A DNA stretch of 64,000 bases from Serpula lacrymans var. lacrymans S7.9 (Eukaryota > Basidiomycota > Agaricomycetes > Boletales > Serpulaceae), in the NCBI RefSeq assembly GCF_000218685.1, contig NW_006763293.1:1296720-1360719 (forward strand). The letters are read 5' to 3'. The notes under the pieces are model-generated. The model saw only the letters and a list, made by a program, of their open reading frames with translations, had not been told where the DNA came from and did no database searches. Position 1 is the first letter of the stretch; every line of letters begins with the position of its first letter. A program made the translations under genes and the position numbers. Below are positions 12,053 to 23,132 of this stretch, one piece after another.

Positions 12053-12624
12053 ATGGCTGCTCTCGGTTTACGTTCTCCCCCACCGCCTCGCTCTGAGGCT
12101 GCGTCCCCTCGACCGCGGCCTGCTTTTGACTGCGAGCTTCTTCGCGCATACATGAAGAAGCTGCTATCGACTACACTCCAACATGCTGCGTGGTCAGGCG
12201 AACGTGATCAGATAAAGGCGTGGATGAAGGAAATAGGAGAACGCGTGAAGGAGAGGATGGTCGAGATTCAGCCAAACAATTTGTGCGTCATATTTCAGCC
12301 GTATAAACTCCCTACTCGAACTAATATTGTCTTATCGGCCTTACCGATTCAGCAAGTACATTGTGCTGGTTCAGATCAGCGAAAATCTGGGTCAAGGTGG
12401 ACGGTGAGTGGCTTTTTCGCTTGTGTGATACACAACGTAGATGGGTGACATCGGGTGTACAGAGCTGAGATGGTGTCTCACTGGGAAGACAGCGATGTCT
12501 GCGTAAACGAGTTATTTTGGAACGTAGGTATATCACAACTGTTCTCTTATACGTTGACTGATCGCAATGATGTTAGGATTCTCTTATCTGCACCTGCATC
12601 GCTCTAGCAGTCCGAACAGGCTGA
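12053..12624 (+). CDS. Tctex-type dynein light chain
   Basis: Four exons (12053-12282, 12353-12403, 12463-12523, 12577-12624) sum to 129 residues, close to the usual length of DYNLT proteins plus a short Pro-rich N-terminus. The family pattern is clear: an N-terminal helix region with KKLLSTTLQHAAW, the segment WMKEIGERVKERMVEIQP, then the beta strands YIVLVQISENLGQGG, HWEDSDVCVNELFWND and the terminal SLICTCIALAVRTG. Light chains of this class dimerise and link cytoplasmic dynein intermediate chain to cargo. The protein should act in microtubule-based transport of nuclei and vesicles. The junctions are forced by the conserved F-K-Y-I and G-G-R-A joins. Confidence 0.92.
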
Positions 12625-14220
12625 CATCACCTTCCATGACACTTTCAATTTTCTGTCTTCTGCATCCCCATATACCCGACAGCAAAGAATACCGTAGTTC
12701 ACCTATACCCCACAAACACAATGACTAGTTACTGCATCATCATCATCACATGCAAGTCGAAAATCGAGAGAAAACGTCACTATTACTTTTGCCCCAGCGA
12801 CCCTGACTTGCTCGCGTTTTTGTCTTCTGCCGCAATAATTGACCCCCTGACTCTTCTGAGCGCTTCTACCGCCCTTTACGACCCTGCACCCACGGAGTCA
12901 ATGATGCGTCTGGCAATTCTGAACCTTACCTGAACGGTTACCTCCCTGAGAAGAAGATCAGAACCCCAAAATCAGGTCGACCTCGACCTCTGAATCCGGC
13001 GTCCGATCTTTCTACGTCAATTTACACCAGCTGTTTGGCTTGTTGTGCTCGATTCGGGCAAATCTCGACATGCCACGTACAGATACGGTACTGTATGGTA
13101 AACGATATACAGTGGGCAGCAACTGGTCGCATGGTATCCTCGGAGATCAAGGAAAGGTTCCTGGTTTTTTCGCATGGAGTGTTATTTTGAAGATAGGAGA
13201 AAGGATGCGGAATTGGCCGAAATCTGATTATCATGGTGCATCGCACGCTGTGCACGACCGAGTACGTTGTGGGTACGGCTACGCATAATTGAAGCGAGAT
13301 TCCACAGTCAGCGGCATTTTTGGAGGGAAAAGCGGAAGGGGAGGAAATTAGGGGGAAATGAGAGGATGAATTCATACGGGATCATGATCAGAGATGAGAG
13401 ATGAAATTGGAAGGTTAGCGCAGAGAATGCGATGTTGTGACGTGTGTGAAGAGAAAGAAGCACGTGGACGAAAAGTGTTCTGGAATAACATAACAGTGAC
13501 TAGGGGAGTGATAGACCCAAAGGATGAGACTGTCACTGGGAATTGACGTGATGGCAGATGCGGGAGATCGTGGCTCTGATGGCGCCTGGAAGACCCGCCC
13601 AGTATCCACTGTGCTGGTGTGCTGCTAAAGACTGAGAGGACTGGCTAAAAACGGTGACTAGACCAGGAATACCCATGACTTATGGAGGAAAAAAGGATCT
13701 GGGGAAGCATACGGCCATCCGCTATCCCTCCCTGTCCTTGTTCTCGCCAAACGATCACGGCCACCGCGGTGGACGCCGTTGCGATTTTCAGCGGCAGAGA
13801 GCGGCGAGACAATGATAGATTCAATTATTATATGGACGCAATGTTCCCCTGCTGTCCTCGGACGCTCGACATGGGATTTGCATGAAACCACATGTCCATC
13901 CAATGTCCCACCAACGGCAATGCACTGCAAATGGCCTGTTCCCCGCTATCAGACAAGCCCACCCTCGGAAAGTTCCCCGGGTGTGCTTGATGGCACTGAT
14001 CCAAACTGCAAACTCATCGTCTATCCAGTGCCACAGGGACCCCAACCACCCCTCTCCCAAAGCGAACCAGCTCGACTCGCCACAGCACAGCCACGGGTCA
14101 TGCCTATCTCGTCCCATTTCGAATTCAGCCAACTTTCGCTGGCAGCGCTTCTATTCATCATGTCCGCAGGTGGTATGCCTACAGCGAAGTCACCGACGTC
14201 CGGCGTTCACCTCTTCCCTG

Positions 14221-14242
14221 CATATGTCAGACATATGTCAGA
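14221..14242. repeat. 11-bp tandem direct repeat
   Basis: CATATGTCAGA occurs twice in immediate succession, followed by a partial third copy (CATAG). It lies in the gene-poor region and has no recognised function. Slippage is a simple explanation. Confidence 0.7.
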
Positions 14243-16055
14243 CATAGTCTCTGCGCCCGACATAAGGCGCCATTACCCGCCCTCCATTCATGCTTTCCTT
14301 CCTCCCCTTGTCTCGACATGGAGACTGTTACTCAATAACCGTATTTATTTTTAATTATGTCCTTCTCTCGACGTCGGCTCTAATCTAGTCGACCAAATCC
14401 ATCTAGGCGGGCCGTCGCTCTCCTGGCCTGCCTTCGTCCCCGCGACGCAAGGTGTAATGCTATACTTACAACCTCTATTTTCGATCCTGTATCCCAGAGA
14501 CCCTATCCTGTCACATCGCCCTGCCACAATGGGCACTCTTTGCTTGTTTCTCGAGTATGACCACTCAAATACGTCGCGGGAAGAGCCAGCAAATGGTAGC
14601 CATCGATAGCGTGAGTATCACGGAACACAGGAGGCCCACCAAAACCTGTGCCATCTCTAGAGACCTATACATTCACACATTAAGACACAACGACATATCC
14701 ATATGCTCCGCGCGCAAAAAAAAAACGTAACATGACGATATACAGCCATCCCCGCCGTGTCCTATACACTCGGTCGCCCTACTCCGGTCGTGGCGGTAAG
14801 CTGATGTATTTATTAGGTCCTTCTAAAGGTAGCGAAGAAATCAGCGGTTCTCAATAGATGTGTATGTAAGTTAGATGGAGTCGCTCGCCCATCTGACAAG
14901 ATCTCGTATTTTTGGATCAACATGGAAATCACAAAACAATGTTCACATACCTCTTGAACCTTTTTTGTTCTTTTCTTGTCCAAACATATCGCAACGTATA
15001 CGATAATCGGAACGAAGCGAAGATAGAGCGGCCACTGCCCTATCTTGTTCTGTCCGGTCTTGATGCGTGATACGCAGGAGAAAAAACAATTAGGCTCCTT
15101 CCGAGGTTGTTCATCAGAATTGGGCGGAGGCGGGATAACCTAATCAGAGGGCCTGGAAAACACGCTCTGCGCAAGCAATCGTATGTCTGGAAGGAGAACC
15201 TTAGTGCCACAAAGGTGAAGTGTAGCTTGAGAAGCCACGGATGTACCACTCAAGTCCGAGGGAAGCGTTCTCTAGAAAGTCACTGCGCAGAAGGGAAAGG
15301 CGGACCCAGGACTATGAAATGATGTAGAAACGCCAATTGAATCATAGAGGAAATGCTACAATGAGCAAGGGGAAAATATGATGCCGGTATTTCAGTCACC
15401 GAAAATTTTCTTTGGCGGATCTTTCATAAAACAAGTTAGTCCATTGAAATAGAAAGATAAGGATAACGACCATCGGTATTTACTAGCGCATCAGGGGCAC
15501 TGATGTTGGACCAGTCCGTACTGTGATAATGTGAATGACATCGCACTAAACCTTGTGAAGGAGTTGAGCTATCTCCCAAAAGACATTGATAGGACCGCGG
15601 AAGATCTGAGGATCATCCCTGTCAATACACGTCGACCGCCAGTCACGGCGCTACCTGATAACGTTTTTGGGAGCTAAACCTAGGACAAGCGCAGACGTAG
15701 AACGACCAAGACTGTATTGAAATTGTATTGGATTAGTGGATTTAGATGACCGAGCGTCGTTCCAGAGAACCTGTCATCTGTATAATCATATGATCAGCGA
15801 TGCTATAACACCGGTACCTCATTAAAGCTAGAGAACAAGAACACCGAGATGGTAGCAGGGAAGAGAATCTGCAAGCTAAAGCGCTTTTCACGTACATGAC
15901 AGACATCTTCCATTCATGATATGCGATGAATGTAAGTCGAAGAGCGGAGACTATCTTGACATTTTCTTTCAGGTGGACCTCACAATCAATGACAAGGATA
16001 ATAATTCAAATATTAATGGATTGAATCCTAGACGAAAGAGGAAATGTCACTAAGG

Positions 16056-16066
16056 TTAGGGTTAGG
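16056..16066 (+). repeat. Short telomere-like motif
   Basis: TTAGGGTTAGG, just under two units of the TTAGGG repeat that caps most fungal chromosomes. Eleven bases are too few to call a relic telomere. It is recorded because it lies in the unexplained gene-poor stretch. Confidence 0.4.
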
Positions 16067-18181
16067 ACCGAGAAAGGTCGAAAAAAAAGGCCTACCCAGC
16101 CAGAGTGGCCGTGGTAGGACAGGAAAATATTGAGACAGTGCATGAGCCGAAGCCCATACAAACCAAAGCTACCCTCTGTATGGACAAGGTCGCCGTGCTA
16201 TGGAAGGTCTCAAAGGCCCACAAACCCAGGTAGATGAAGGAGCTCATGCCATCAAGGTAAGTATGAAGATACAATCATGTCCAGCTCATGTTTATATACG
16301 AGTGAGACCTCTGCGCACGGACCAGCGCTATTTGTAAGCGTCTATTGTCAAAATATGGTACTGTGAGCTCAAATACATCTCGCATCCAACGATATTTTGC
16401 TACTACGACCTTTGCTCTCAGTCGTTGACAAGTCTAATCTAGAACCATGCTATCTATCTGATAACTTTGATCGACATGAAATGTTCAACGCCTCGTCTTA
16501 ACTTGTTTTTCCTGATTCACTCTCTTTCCAAAGAACTTTCGTTGGGCACAAGGGTTGCGCATCGCGCAAGAACTTTCCATCTCATATTTCCATCGAATGT
16601 ATTTCCTGTACTTACGCAGTATTCTATCTAAACCATAACCACCTTCTCAAGGAAATTGCGAGCATGGCATGCAGATCGCTATTAATATCACTAGGGTGGC
16701 TTTGGTGAGTTCAAGTGATTTCATATTACTTTCCATGCTCAAGGGCGCTGTATAAGCTGTACTCCCCTCATTGATATCTAGAATCTCGGTGATACACGAG
16801 GACAAAGTCAAGCCGTGCCGATAGTTGAAGCACTCTACCTTAAGGATGCTGCATGCCGTGATCATGTTATCGATAATAATTTTGAGGCTGTTAATGCCTG
16901 GCTATATGTCGTGGGTGTCTACAGTGCCTTGAACTATGACGGGGAACCTGTTTTCTAGAACATATCCGACAATGCGTTAAGATGCAGACATAACACGCTT
17001 TTCTGGCTCGTATCTTGTCGGACGGGTGTGCCGGTCCTGTCCTTCGCTGTTCTTTGCCCTAACACCTCAGACGGATGTAATATGCAGCAGCTACTGCAAC
17101 TGTAGGTCTTCATATTCTATCTAGAATATTTTCATCTCCGTATAGAACGGCGAATATGTCCTTGTAAATACAACAAAAGGGGCCGATAAACGCGGCGAAT
17201 AACTACCGGGCTTGTCATCACTGCTTTCAGAGCATCAACACCCTAGTAAGCCATTCCAGGTAGATCGCCGTATATTCATAGCTCACTGCCCGCAAAGTTT
17301 AGAAAAACGTCGTGGAACGATGACAACTCACCTCTAGCCTCACTTGCACAGTTTGCCCTCGACCCCAGTTCATAGAAAATCTCCGGTATCGCACGAATAC
17401 CACGGCCAGGGTTGACTATCGTAGGACTAGACAGGATATCCTTTAGCCCGTAACACGGTTCACGTTCATGTTTGTCGTGCAGTGCTCTAGGGTCTCTTTT
17501 TCCCAAACGATCAAGCGGTTTTCTCTTTAGTATGTTCTTTTTGTCCCTTACCCCTCTCTACACGTTTAATGCCGGCGGAATCGCCACGCACCAGAAAGCG
17601 CACAGGGTGAGAGTAATACTCATTAATGTCTCGGCGGCGTTCTTCGACTTTTTGTCCTCTCAGGGGTATTAGGGGATCATAAACCGGGTATATCCAGGCA
17701 GGGCCCATTTCTGATGCGGTCGAGTCTACTACAGACCTCGTGGATAACTGTGAAACAGTGCAATTTAATGTAACATGTTTACTGCAGGCACTGGGCCCCT
17801 TTGATAATCCTTTACCGTGAGCATTGGACTTTGTGTTCTGGGGTTTGCAACATTTTGTGGGGGTCACGCAAATGTAAGCCATTCATGTCCCCTCGTGAGT
17901 AACAGAAATTTCTACCTCACGTGTGAGTCTTCAAGCTTTCGTTATACGAGCTCCATTTTGTCTTCCAGCAGGAACTGAATTTCAGCGTGGCTTGATCGTT
18001 ATGGTGGCGCTTCGATTTTGCTTACGTCATCTTTATAATCCTGCTCGACAGTCTTGTCTTGTCTACACAGTGATCAGGAACTCTTTCGGCCATTTGTACT
18101 TATATTATAAACCGTCTACCCCCCCAAGTCTACGTCATTTGTCGTAGATAAATACTATTTATCACCTAATATCTTGGAAAT

Positions 18182-20404
18182 ATGAGCGGTTTAGCGGACG
18201 AGCTCCTTGCCGACCTCGATGGACTCTCAGACAATGGTGAAGACTTCGAGGAGACAGAGAATTCCCCCGCACCACCAACGTCTACCCCCGCTCCTCCATC
18301 CAATGGTCTGAAACGAAAAGCATCTGATGAGGCGGAAATGTCTGAAGACGAGGGCGAGGGTGAAGGCGAAGGTGAAGCAAATGCGGAAGCAGAGCAGGGA
18401 GGGTTAGTGCTCGAAGGAGGAGTGAAGCCTGCAGACGAACTGGACGTGGAAGATGTACAGCAGATGGATTTGGGTAGTATTGAGGATGTAGGCTCTATTG
18501 CGAAACTAGATGGTAGCAAGCGGATGGGGGATACTCTGAAGGCAAGTACACCACTTTCCCCGGTCTGCTGCATTCACGTCTGTTTAGTAACACGGGTTGA
18601 TATCGGCAGGAAATAGAAAAATTCCAGGCAAACCCAAGTTCTGCAGAAGCAATATCATTACCTGCTCATATGAATCCGGAGTACAACTTGATTGTGCAGG
18701 CGAATAACCTTTCTGTGGATGTCGATAATGAAATATTGGTGGTGCACAAGGTATTTCCGTCTTTTTGGTTATTCGCATCTCAAGGCAGCGACAGTGTTAA
18801 CTATGTGTCTTTTGATATGCACAGTTTATTCGTGATCACTATGCCCCCAAGTTTCCCGAACTTGAACAGCTCGTCGCAGATCCCGCTATGTACATCCGTT
18901 CCGTTCGAGTCCTTGCGAATAACGAGGTAGGCAGGGCTTTCTTCGCTTGCAGATGCTTTTCCAAACACGTTCCTTTCAGGATCCTACGAAAGTAGACCTT
19001 GCTGGAATCCTACCTGCTGCCGTCATCATGAGTGTCCTTGTCACTGCCACTACAACGTCTGGACAAACACTATCAGATGCTCAATGGACTGCCGTACAAC
19101 GGGCATGCGATCTCGCCGACCGCCTTGAGGAAGCACGTAAAAAGGTCAGCAGATAACGAGTCGTTTTCTCCACCATTACATGGTTGACGTCGAAATGGTG
19201 TGAAATTGCAGATATTCATGTACGTCAGCTCGAGAATGAATGTTCTCGCACCCAACCTATCAGCTATTGTTGGTACCACTACAGCTGCCAAGCTACTCGG
19301 TGTTGCAGGCGGTCTAGGCGCACTCGCAAAAATGCCATCATGTAATGTCCATGTGAGTATCTGTGCTGTCGTGACATGGCGTATAGCTAACTTTGCTCAT
19401 TTCATGGCCTAAAAGCTCCTTGGTGCACAAAAAAAGATCGCTCTTGGATTCTCGTCTGCAACGCAGCGACGGCACACAGGTTTCGTCTTCCAGTCTGACC
19501 TCATACAGTCAACACCACCAGAATATCAGTTAAAGGTTCAACGTACGGTTGGCGCGAAGTGTGTTTTGGCAGCTCGCATGGACTTGGAACGCACACGGAG
19601 AAACGGTGAGTAGTACTCCTGATAGTTGGTTGTATATATGGTAATTCGGGAAGTCTGATTTTGTACTCCTTGTTCTGAAGGTGCTTACGGCGACGAGTTG
19701 AGAGAGAAGATCGAGAAACACATTGATCGTCTAGCTGCTCCTCCCCCTGCAAAGGTAATCAAGGCCCTTCCTGTGCCAAACGACGGACCCAAGAAACGAC
19801 GAGGTGGTAAACGGTACGCTTCATCTCACGTCTACTTACCGGTCATGATATAGTTGCACTATTATATTCATTTCTCGAACCATCAAATAGTGCCCGCAAA
19901 GCCAAAGAAGCCTACGCTCAGACCGAACTACGCAAACTACAGAATCGCATGGCGTTCGGTGAGGTTGAGGAAGAAGTTGGTGCCTTTGACCAGACAAAGG
20001 GGCTTGGAATGATTGGCGCTGGTACAGGAAAAGTGCGTGCGGGGATGGGCGAAGCGAAAAGTCGCGGTATGTCTCTGTTTCCTACAGTTAGCACTTTCGA
20101 TACTGATAAGACTCACGTCTACAGCCAAGTTGTCGAAAGCGAACAAGCTTCGGACAGCGGCGCTTACGCGTGCGGCTCAGGCAGGTGGCACACAAACATC
20201 GGGTACAGCGACATCGCTCACTGTCACCCCTGTGCAAGGTATGTATATCCTGTATTTGTGATCAAGGATACTGGACTGACACTTCGGCTAGGTTTCGAGC
20301 TGACAAACCGTGCGGCCGCTGCAGCACAAGTGAAGGAGGCAAACGAACGATGGTTTGCGGCAGGAAGCTTTTCATTTATTGGACAAAAAGGTTCTACCGG
20401 TTAA
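18182..20404 (+). CDS. PRP31: U4/U6 snRNP-associated splicing factor Prp31
   Basis: Ten exons (18182-18541, 18610-18750, 18825-18926, 18980-19144, 19212-19352, 19416-19605, 19681-19813, 19891-20066, 20125-20238, 20292-20404) sum to 544 residues. Prp31 bridges the U4 and U6 snRNPs and is needed to form the U4/U6.U5 tri-snRNP in the nucleus. After an acidic N-terminus, the NOSIC region and coiled coil start near residue 115 ([20 protein letters not shown]). The Nop RNA/15.5K-binding domain follows, with [40 protein letters not shown] and the later [12 protein letters not shown]. The basic C-terminus has [20 protein letters not shown]. The first intron must use a GC donor (AAG|GCAAGT) to keep the frame. 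All other introns are GT-AG. Confidence 0.95.
18542..18609 (+). other. GC-AG intron in PRP31
   Basis: The exon ends CTGAAG and the intron starts GCAAGT, the strong consensus used by GC-AG introns. The only nearby GT (three bases downstream) would put the next exon out of frame. Splicing at GC joins LK to EIEKF, as expected for the family. Confidence 0.85.
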
Positions 20405-20642
20405 CTCATGCTTTCTTCGTCGTACTACTGCATATATTGTGATATTCGTATGTTTTCATTGTCCAATGACTAATCATTATCAATATGATTGCAACATGGT
20501 AATACAGCGGATGTTACTCCTGCTAGTGATGTTTTGGTTATAGAGTAAAATGCGATAAGTATATATGATGGAAAACGCATGCAGAGCCCTGGATGAATGA
20601 CGGAAAGGAGGCAAATGGACAATCTAACGCCATATCGCTTGA

Positions 20643-21389
20643 TTACTGCCCTGGATGAGCAGTAGCTACCGTTTCGCCGGTGACAGCACTCTGTGATACG
20701 TCAATGAACCCAGCTTGCTTAGGATCAGCCATCTGACTCCGCTTCGACCGATAATCCCGAATGGCGGAACGGATAGCATCTTCCGCAAGCACTGACAGAA
20801 TGTATTAGATTGGGAGTTGGGAGCCTAAAATAACGACTAGTGCTTACTTGAACAATGGAGTTTTACGGGTGGCAGACACAGTTCCTTTGCTATCTCGGTG
20901 TTTTTGATTTTGCCAGCCTCCTCGAGCGAGAGGCCCTTCACCCGCTCTGTCATATATGAACTGGATGCGATGGCACTGCCACAACCGAACGTTTTGAACT
21001 TGACATCACTGATGATGCCATTTTCGTCGACGCGGATTTGCAACTTCATAACATCTCCGCAGCTGAGGTAGAGGGGAAGAAGAAGAAAAAGTAAGGACTA
21101 GTGGCATGAAAGAATGCTCGAAGAACTTACGCAGGTGCACCAACAAGACCGGTACCAACATCGACGTCACCCTTTGGTAGTGATCCCACCTAAGTGAAAG
21201 ATATCAGATAAACCGACCGAGGCCTAGACTGGAAGCCAAAATCAAAATACTCACATTTCTAGGGCTCTCGTAGTGCGAGATAACCTTCTCATGATAACCA
21301 CGAGCAAGAGCGGGACGTAAAGCAGCCCTAGTTACTCTGGGAGCAGATGCAGGGCTCAAAAGCGATTTTGTGAGTGCGGAGCGGAACAT
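20643..21389 (-). CDS. ISU1: Mitochondrial iron-sulfur cluster scaffold protein Isu1 (IscU)
   Basis: Four exons (21389-21255, 21189-21131, 21062-20848, 20791-20643) sum to 185 residues. IscU receives sulfur from the Nfs1-Isd11 cysteine desulfurase and builds [2Fe-2S] clusters in the mitochondrial matrix. The N-terminal 28 residues (Arg/Ser/Ala-rich) form a presequence, followed by the mature start [20 protein letters not shown]. The three cluster-ligand cysteines are in [24 protein letters not shown] and [10 protein letters not shown]. The LPPVK motif recognised by the dedicated Hsp70 is intact. The C-terminal 30 residues are longer than in yeast. The upstream region carries iron-GATA motifs (21505-21528). 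The gene is divergent from TAF9. Confidence 0.96.
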
Positions 21390-22075
21390 GGTGGACGATG
21401 GGAGAGAAGTGAAATGCAACCGACTTTGAATTTTGGTCACTAAGAACAGGGACGGTCGGAGTGCGAATATACGTCACACGCACGTGTGCCGTGGGGTTCG
21501 GCTTATCTGATAAACCCGTATCAGATTAGAAATATGCCGAAGACACACGTTGCCCGTCTTCACTTAAATCATCCGCGGGACAGTATCGCAACTACAGAAC
21601 TATACCGAGATCAGGATGGCAGTACATTGTCGACTGTTGCAAGCAGTCTAAAAAAGCCTTGTGCTATGGAATCATTTGGACAACACCAAAGCTTTATCAA
21701 GATCCGCTCAATATCCAGACTTGAACACTCAAAGTGGGAATTCTTCCAGCTAAAGAGACACCGTCTGAGAGAGACTGCGGAACAAATACACCCGTAGATC
21801 ATACATAGGCAGACAACATACCATATATAGCTCTCCCTCGAGGCAGCTGAGAACGATGTCGCAAGTGTGTGAGAGAAAAGCTAGACGCCCTATTTAGAGT
21901 TCGGGTCTGTTTGTTTCCCAAGCTGTCGACAAACAACCATCAGTGGTGTTCAGCCACCGTGTTTACAGTTGTAGCCGATAAACCTTCAAACAGATATTGA
22001 GGTGAATAGACCTATACAGCCTGCCGATAAAGCTATAATGACTCACTCACTGCAAGAACCAGTCTCATTACACCA
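21390..22075. other. Divergent promoter region of ISU1 and TAF9
   Basis: A 686-bp gap between two start codons pointing away from each other. Apart from the iron-GATA pair near the ISU1 side, the only open frame of note (21486-21797, plus, 103 codons) lacks a domain and has no support as a gene. Confidence 0.5.
21505..21528. promoter_or_regulatory. Paired iron-responsive GATA-factor sites upstream of ISU1
   Basis: ATCTGATAA at 21505-21513 exactly matches the ATCWGATAA consensus bound by fungal iron-sensing GATA repressors (Urbs1, SreA, Fep1 family). With the preceding TT it forms TTATCTGATAA, so a GATAA core is present on both strands. A second near-match, ATCAGATTA, follows at 21520-21528. 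The pair lies 116-139 bp upstream of the ISU1 ATG and about 550 bp from the TAF9 ATG, so ISU1 is the likely target. The match is seen in the sequence; regulation is inferred. Confidence 0.65.
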
Positions 22076-22962
22076 ATGTCACGTTCGCAAGTATCACAGA
22101 CTTCTGACAGTCTTCCTCCATCTGCACGCTCCATTGCTCTTCTCTTAGCTTCCACTCCCACAGTCCAAGATGCTCAGCCCGGTGTTCTACACCAGCTTCT
22201 CGAATTCGCACATAGATACACAGCTCAAATTCTTTCTGATGCCCAAGTATATGCGGAACATGCAGGTCGCGCTGGTGCGGCCAAGATTGAGATGGATGAT
22301 ATTGTACTAGCCATACAGGCTCGGGTAGGCTGGGAGTTTGGTGGTCGTGTGCCAAAGGAGGTGCGTATATATTAAATGCACTGGTGCTCTACGGTGTTTG
22401 ACATCAGTCCCAGTACCTCCTTTCACTCGCTACCCAAACTAATGCAACACCCCTCCCCGCCGTTCCCGAAGTATTCGGTGTCCGATTACCCCCGGCAAAT
22501 GAAACGCTCACTGCTGTGAATTTCGATCTAATACCTAACAAACCACCGCCCGGCGTAAAACTCTATGATGAAGAGATCGAAGAAATAGAAGATGACGACG
22601 AACCTGAGACTCCTGCAGTACGTGCAAGAATAATGGGTGGCGAAGAGGAAGAAGAGGAGGAGGAGGACGATGCTGATATGGAACCAACCTCTATACCTGT
22701 CCGTACCGCGGGACCCATCACTCCCGCCGATATCGAGATGACGGCTACGCCGATCAGCGGTCCCATTGTAGCAGCAGCGGCACCGGAGGAAGGCAGCGAT
22801 GGAGAAGAGGAGGATGGACTGTTTGGTACGGGAGGTGACGACGAAGAGGAGGAAGAGGAAGAAGAAAGTAATCCTGATGATGCAATGGAAGAAATACAAA
22901 CTAATGCTGCAGCAACTAACGGGATAACGCGTAAGTTGGTCGAAGAGGAAGATTACGACTAG
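22076..22962 (+). CDS. TAF9: Transcription initiation factor TFIID subunit 9 (TAF9)
   Basis: Two exons (22076-22360 and 22414-22962, 277 residues with this acceptor). TAF9 carries a histone fold that pairs with TAF6 in TFIID and SAGA. The fold covers residues 15-95: PSARSIALLLASTP, VLHQLLEFAHRYTAQILSDA, YAEHAGRAGA and KIEMDDIVLAIQARVG, followed by the fungal TAF9 extension LPAVPEVFGVRLPP and NFDLIPNKPPPGVKLYD. The C-terminal third is strongly acidic (long Glu runs) with Pro/Thr spacers. The intron has two in-frame acceptors six bases apart (22407 and 22413), which would add or omit Ser-Gln. Confidence 0.93.
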
Positions 22963-23132
22963 GTGCCCACTTCTGCGAGTTCAAATTCCTGCTAGGGTCC
23001 TTTTTTTCTTCACAAGGTGTAATGTAGCGCAGTATAATGTATAATTTGTATATATATATTCGAAAAGGCATACGTGAGCCCATAATTAACCATAAACAGT
23101 CCGCAATATGGAGGATAAATGTATCGCACACA

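Larger units (their letters stand above)
12625..18181. other. 5.5-kb gene-poor region
   Basis: By far the largest stretch without a supportable gene. The longest open frames are 191 codons (13779-14354, plus, starting at TTG) and about 120 codons (13882-14247 plus, 17511-17882 minus). They overlap frames on the other strand and show no domain I know. A minus-strand hydrophobic ORF at 16092-16274 and another at 16647-16865 could be remnants of a membrane-protein gene, but no splice model joins them. Minor elements are an 11-bp direct repeat at 14221-14242 and a telomere-like TTAGGGTTAGG at 16056. I see no terminal inverted repeats, LTRs or transposase motifs. It may hold noncoding RNA, decayed sequence or a lineage-specific gene. 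Confidence 0.45.

Noticed and set aside
13779..14354. 191-codon plus frame in the gene-poor region
   Set aside because: It starts at TTG, overlaps two other open frames, and shows no recognisable domain. Mentioned only in the region description.
16056..16066. Relic telomere or chromosome-fusion point
   Set aside because: Only 11 bases of telomere-like sequence, with no flanking degenerate repeats. Compatible with chance.
18542..18550. GT donor three bases after the PRP31 exon end
   Set aside because: Using it shifts the downstream frame and breaks the conserved EIEKF segment. The GC donor keeps both.
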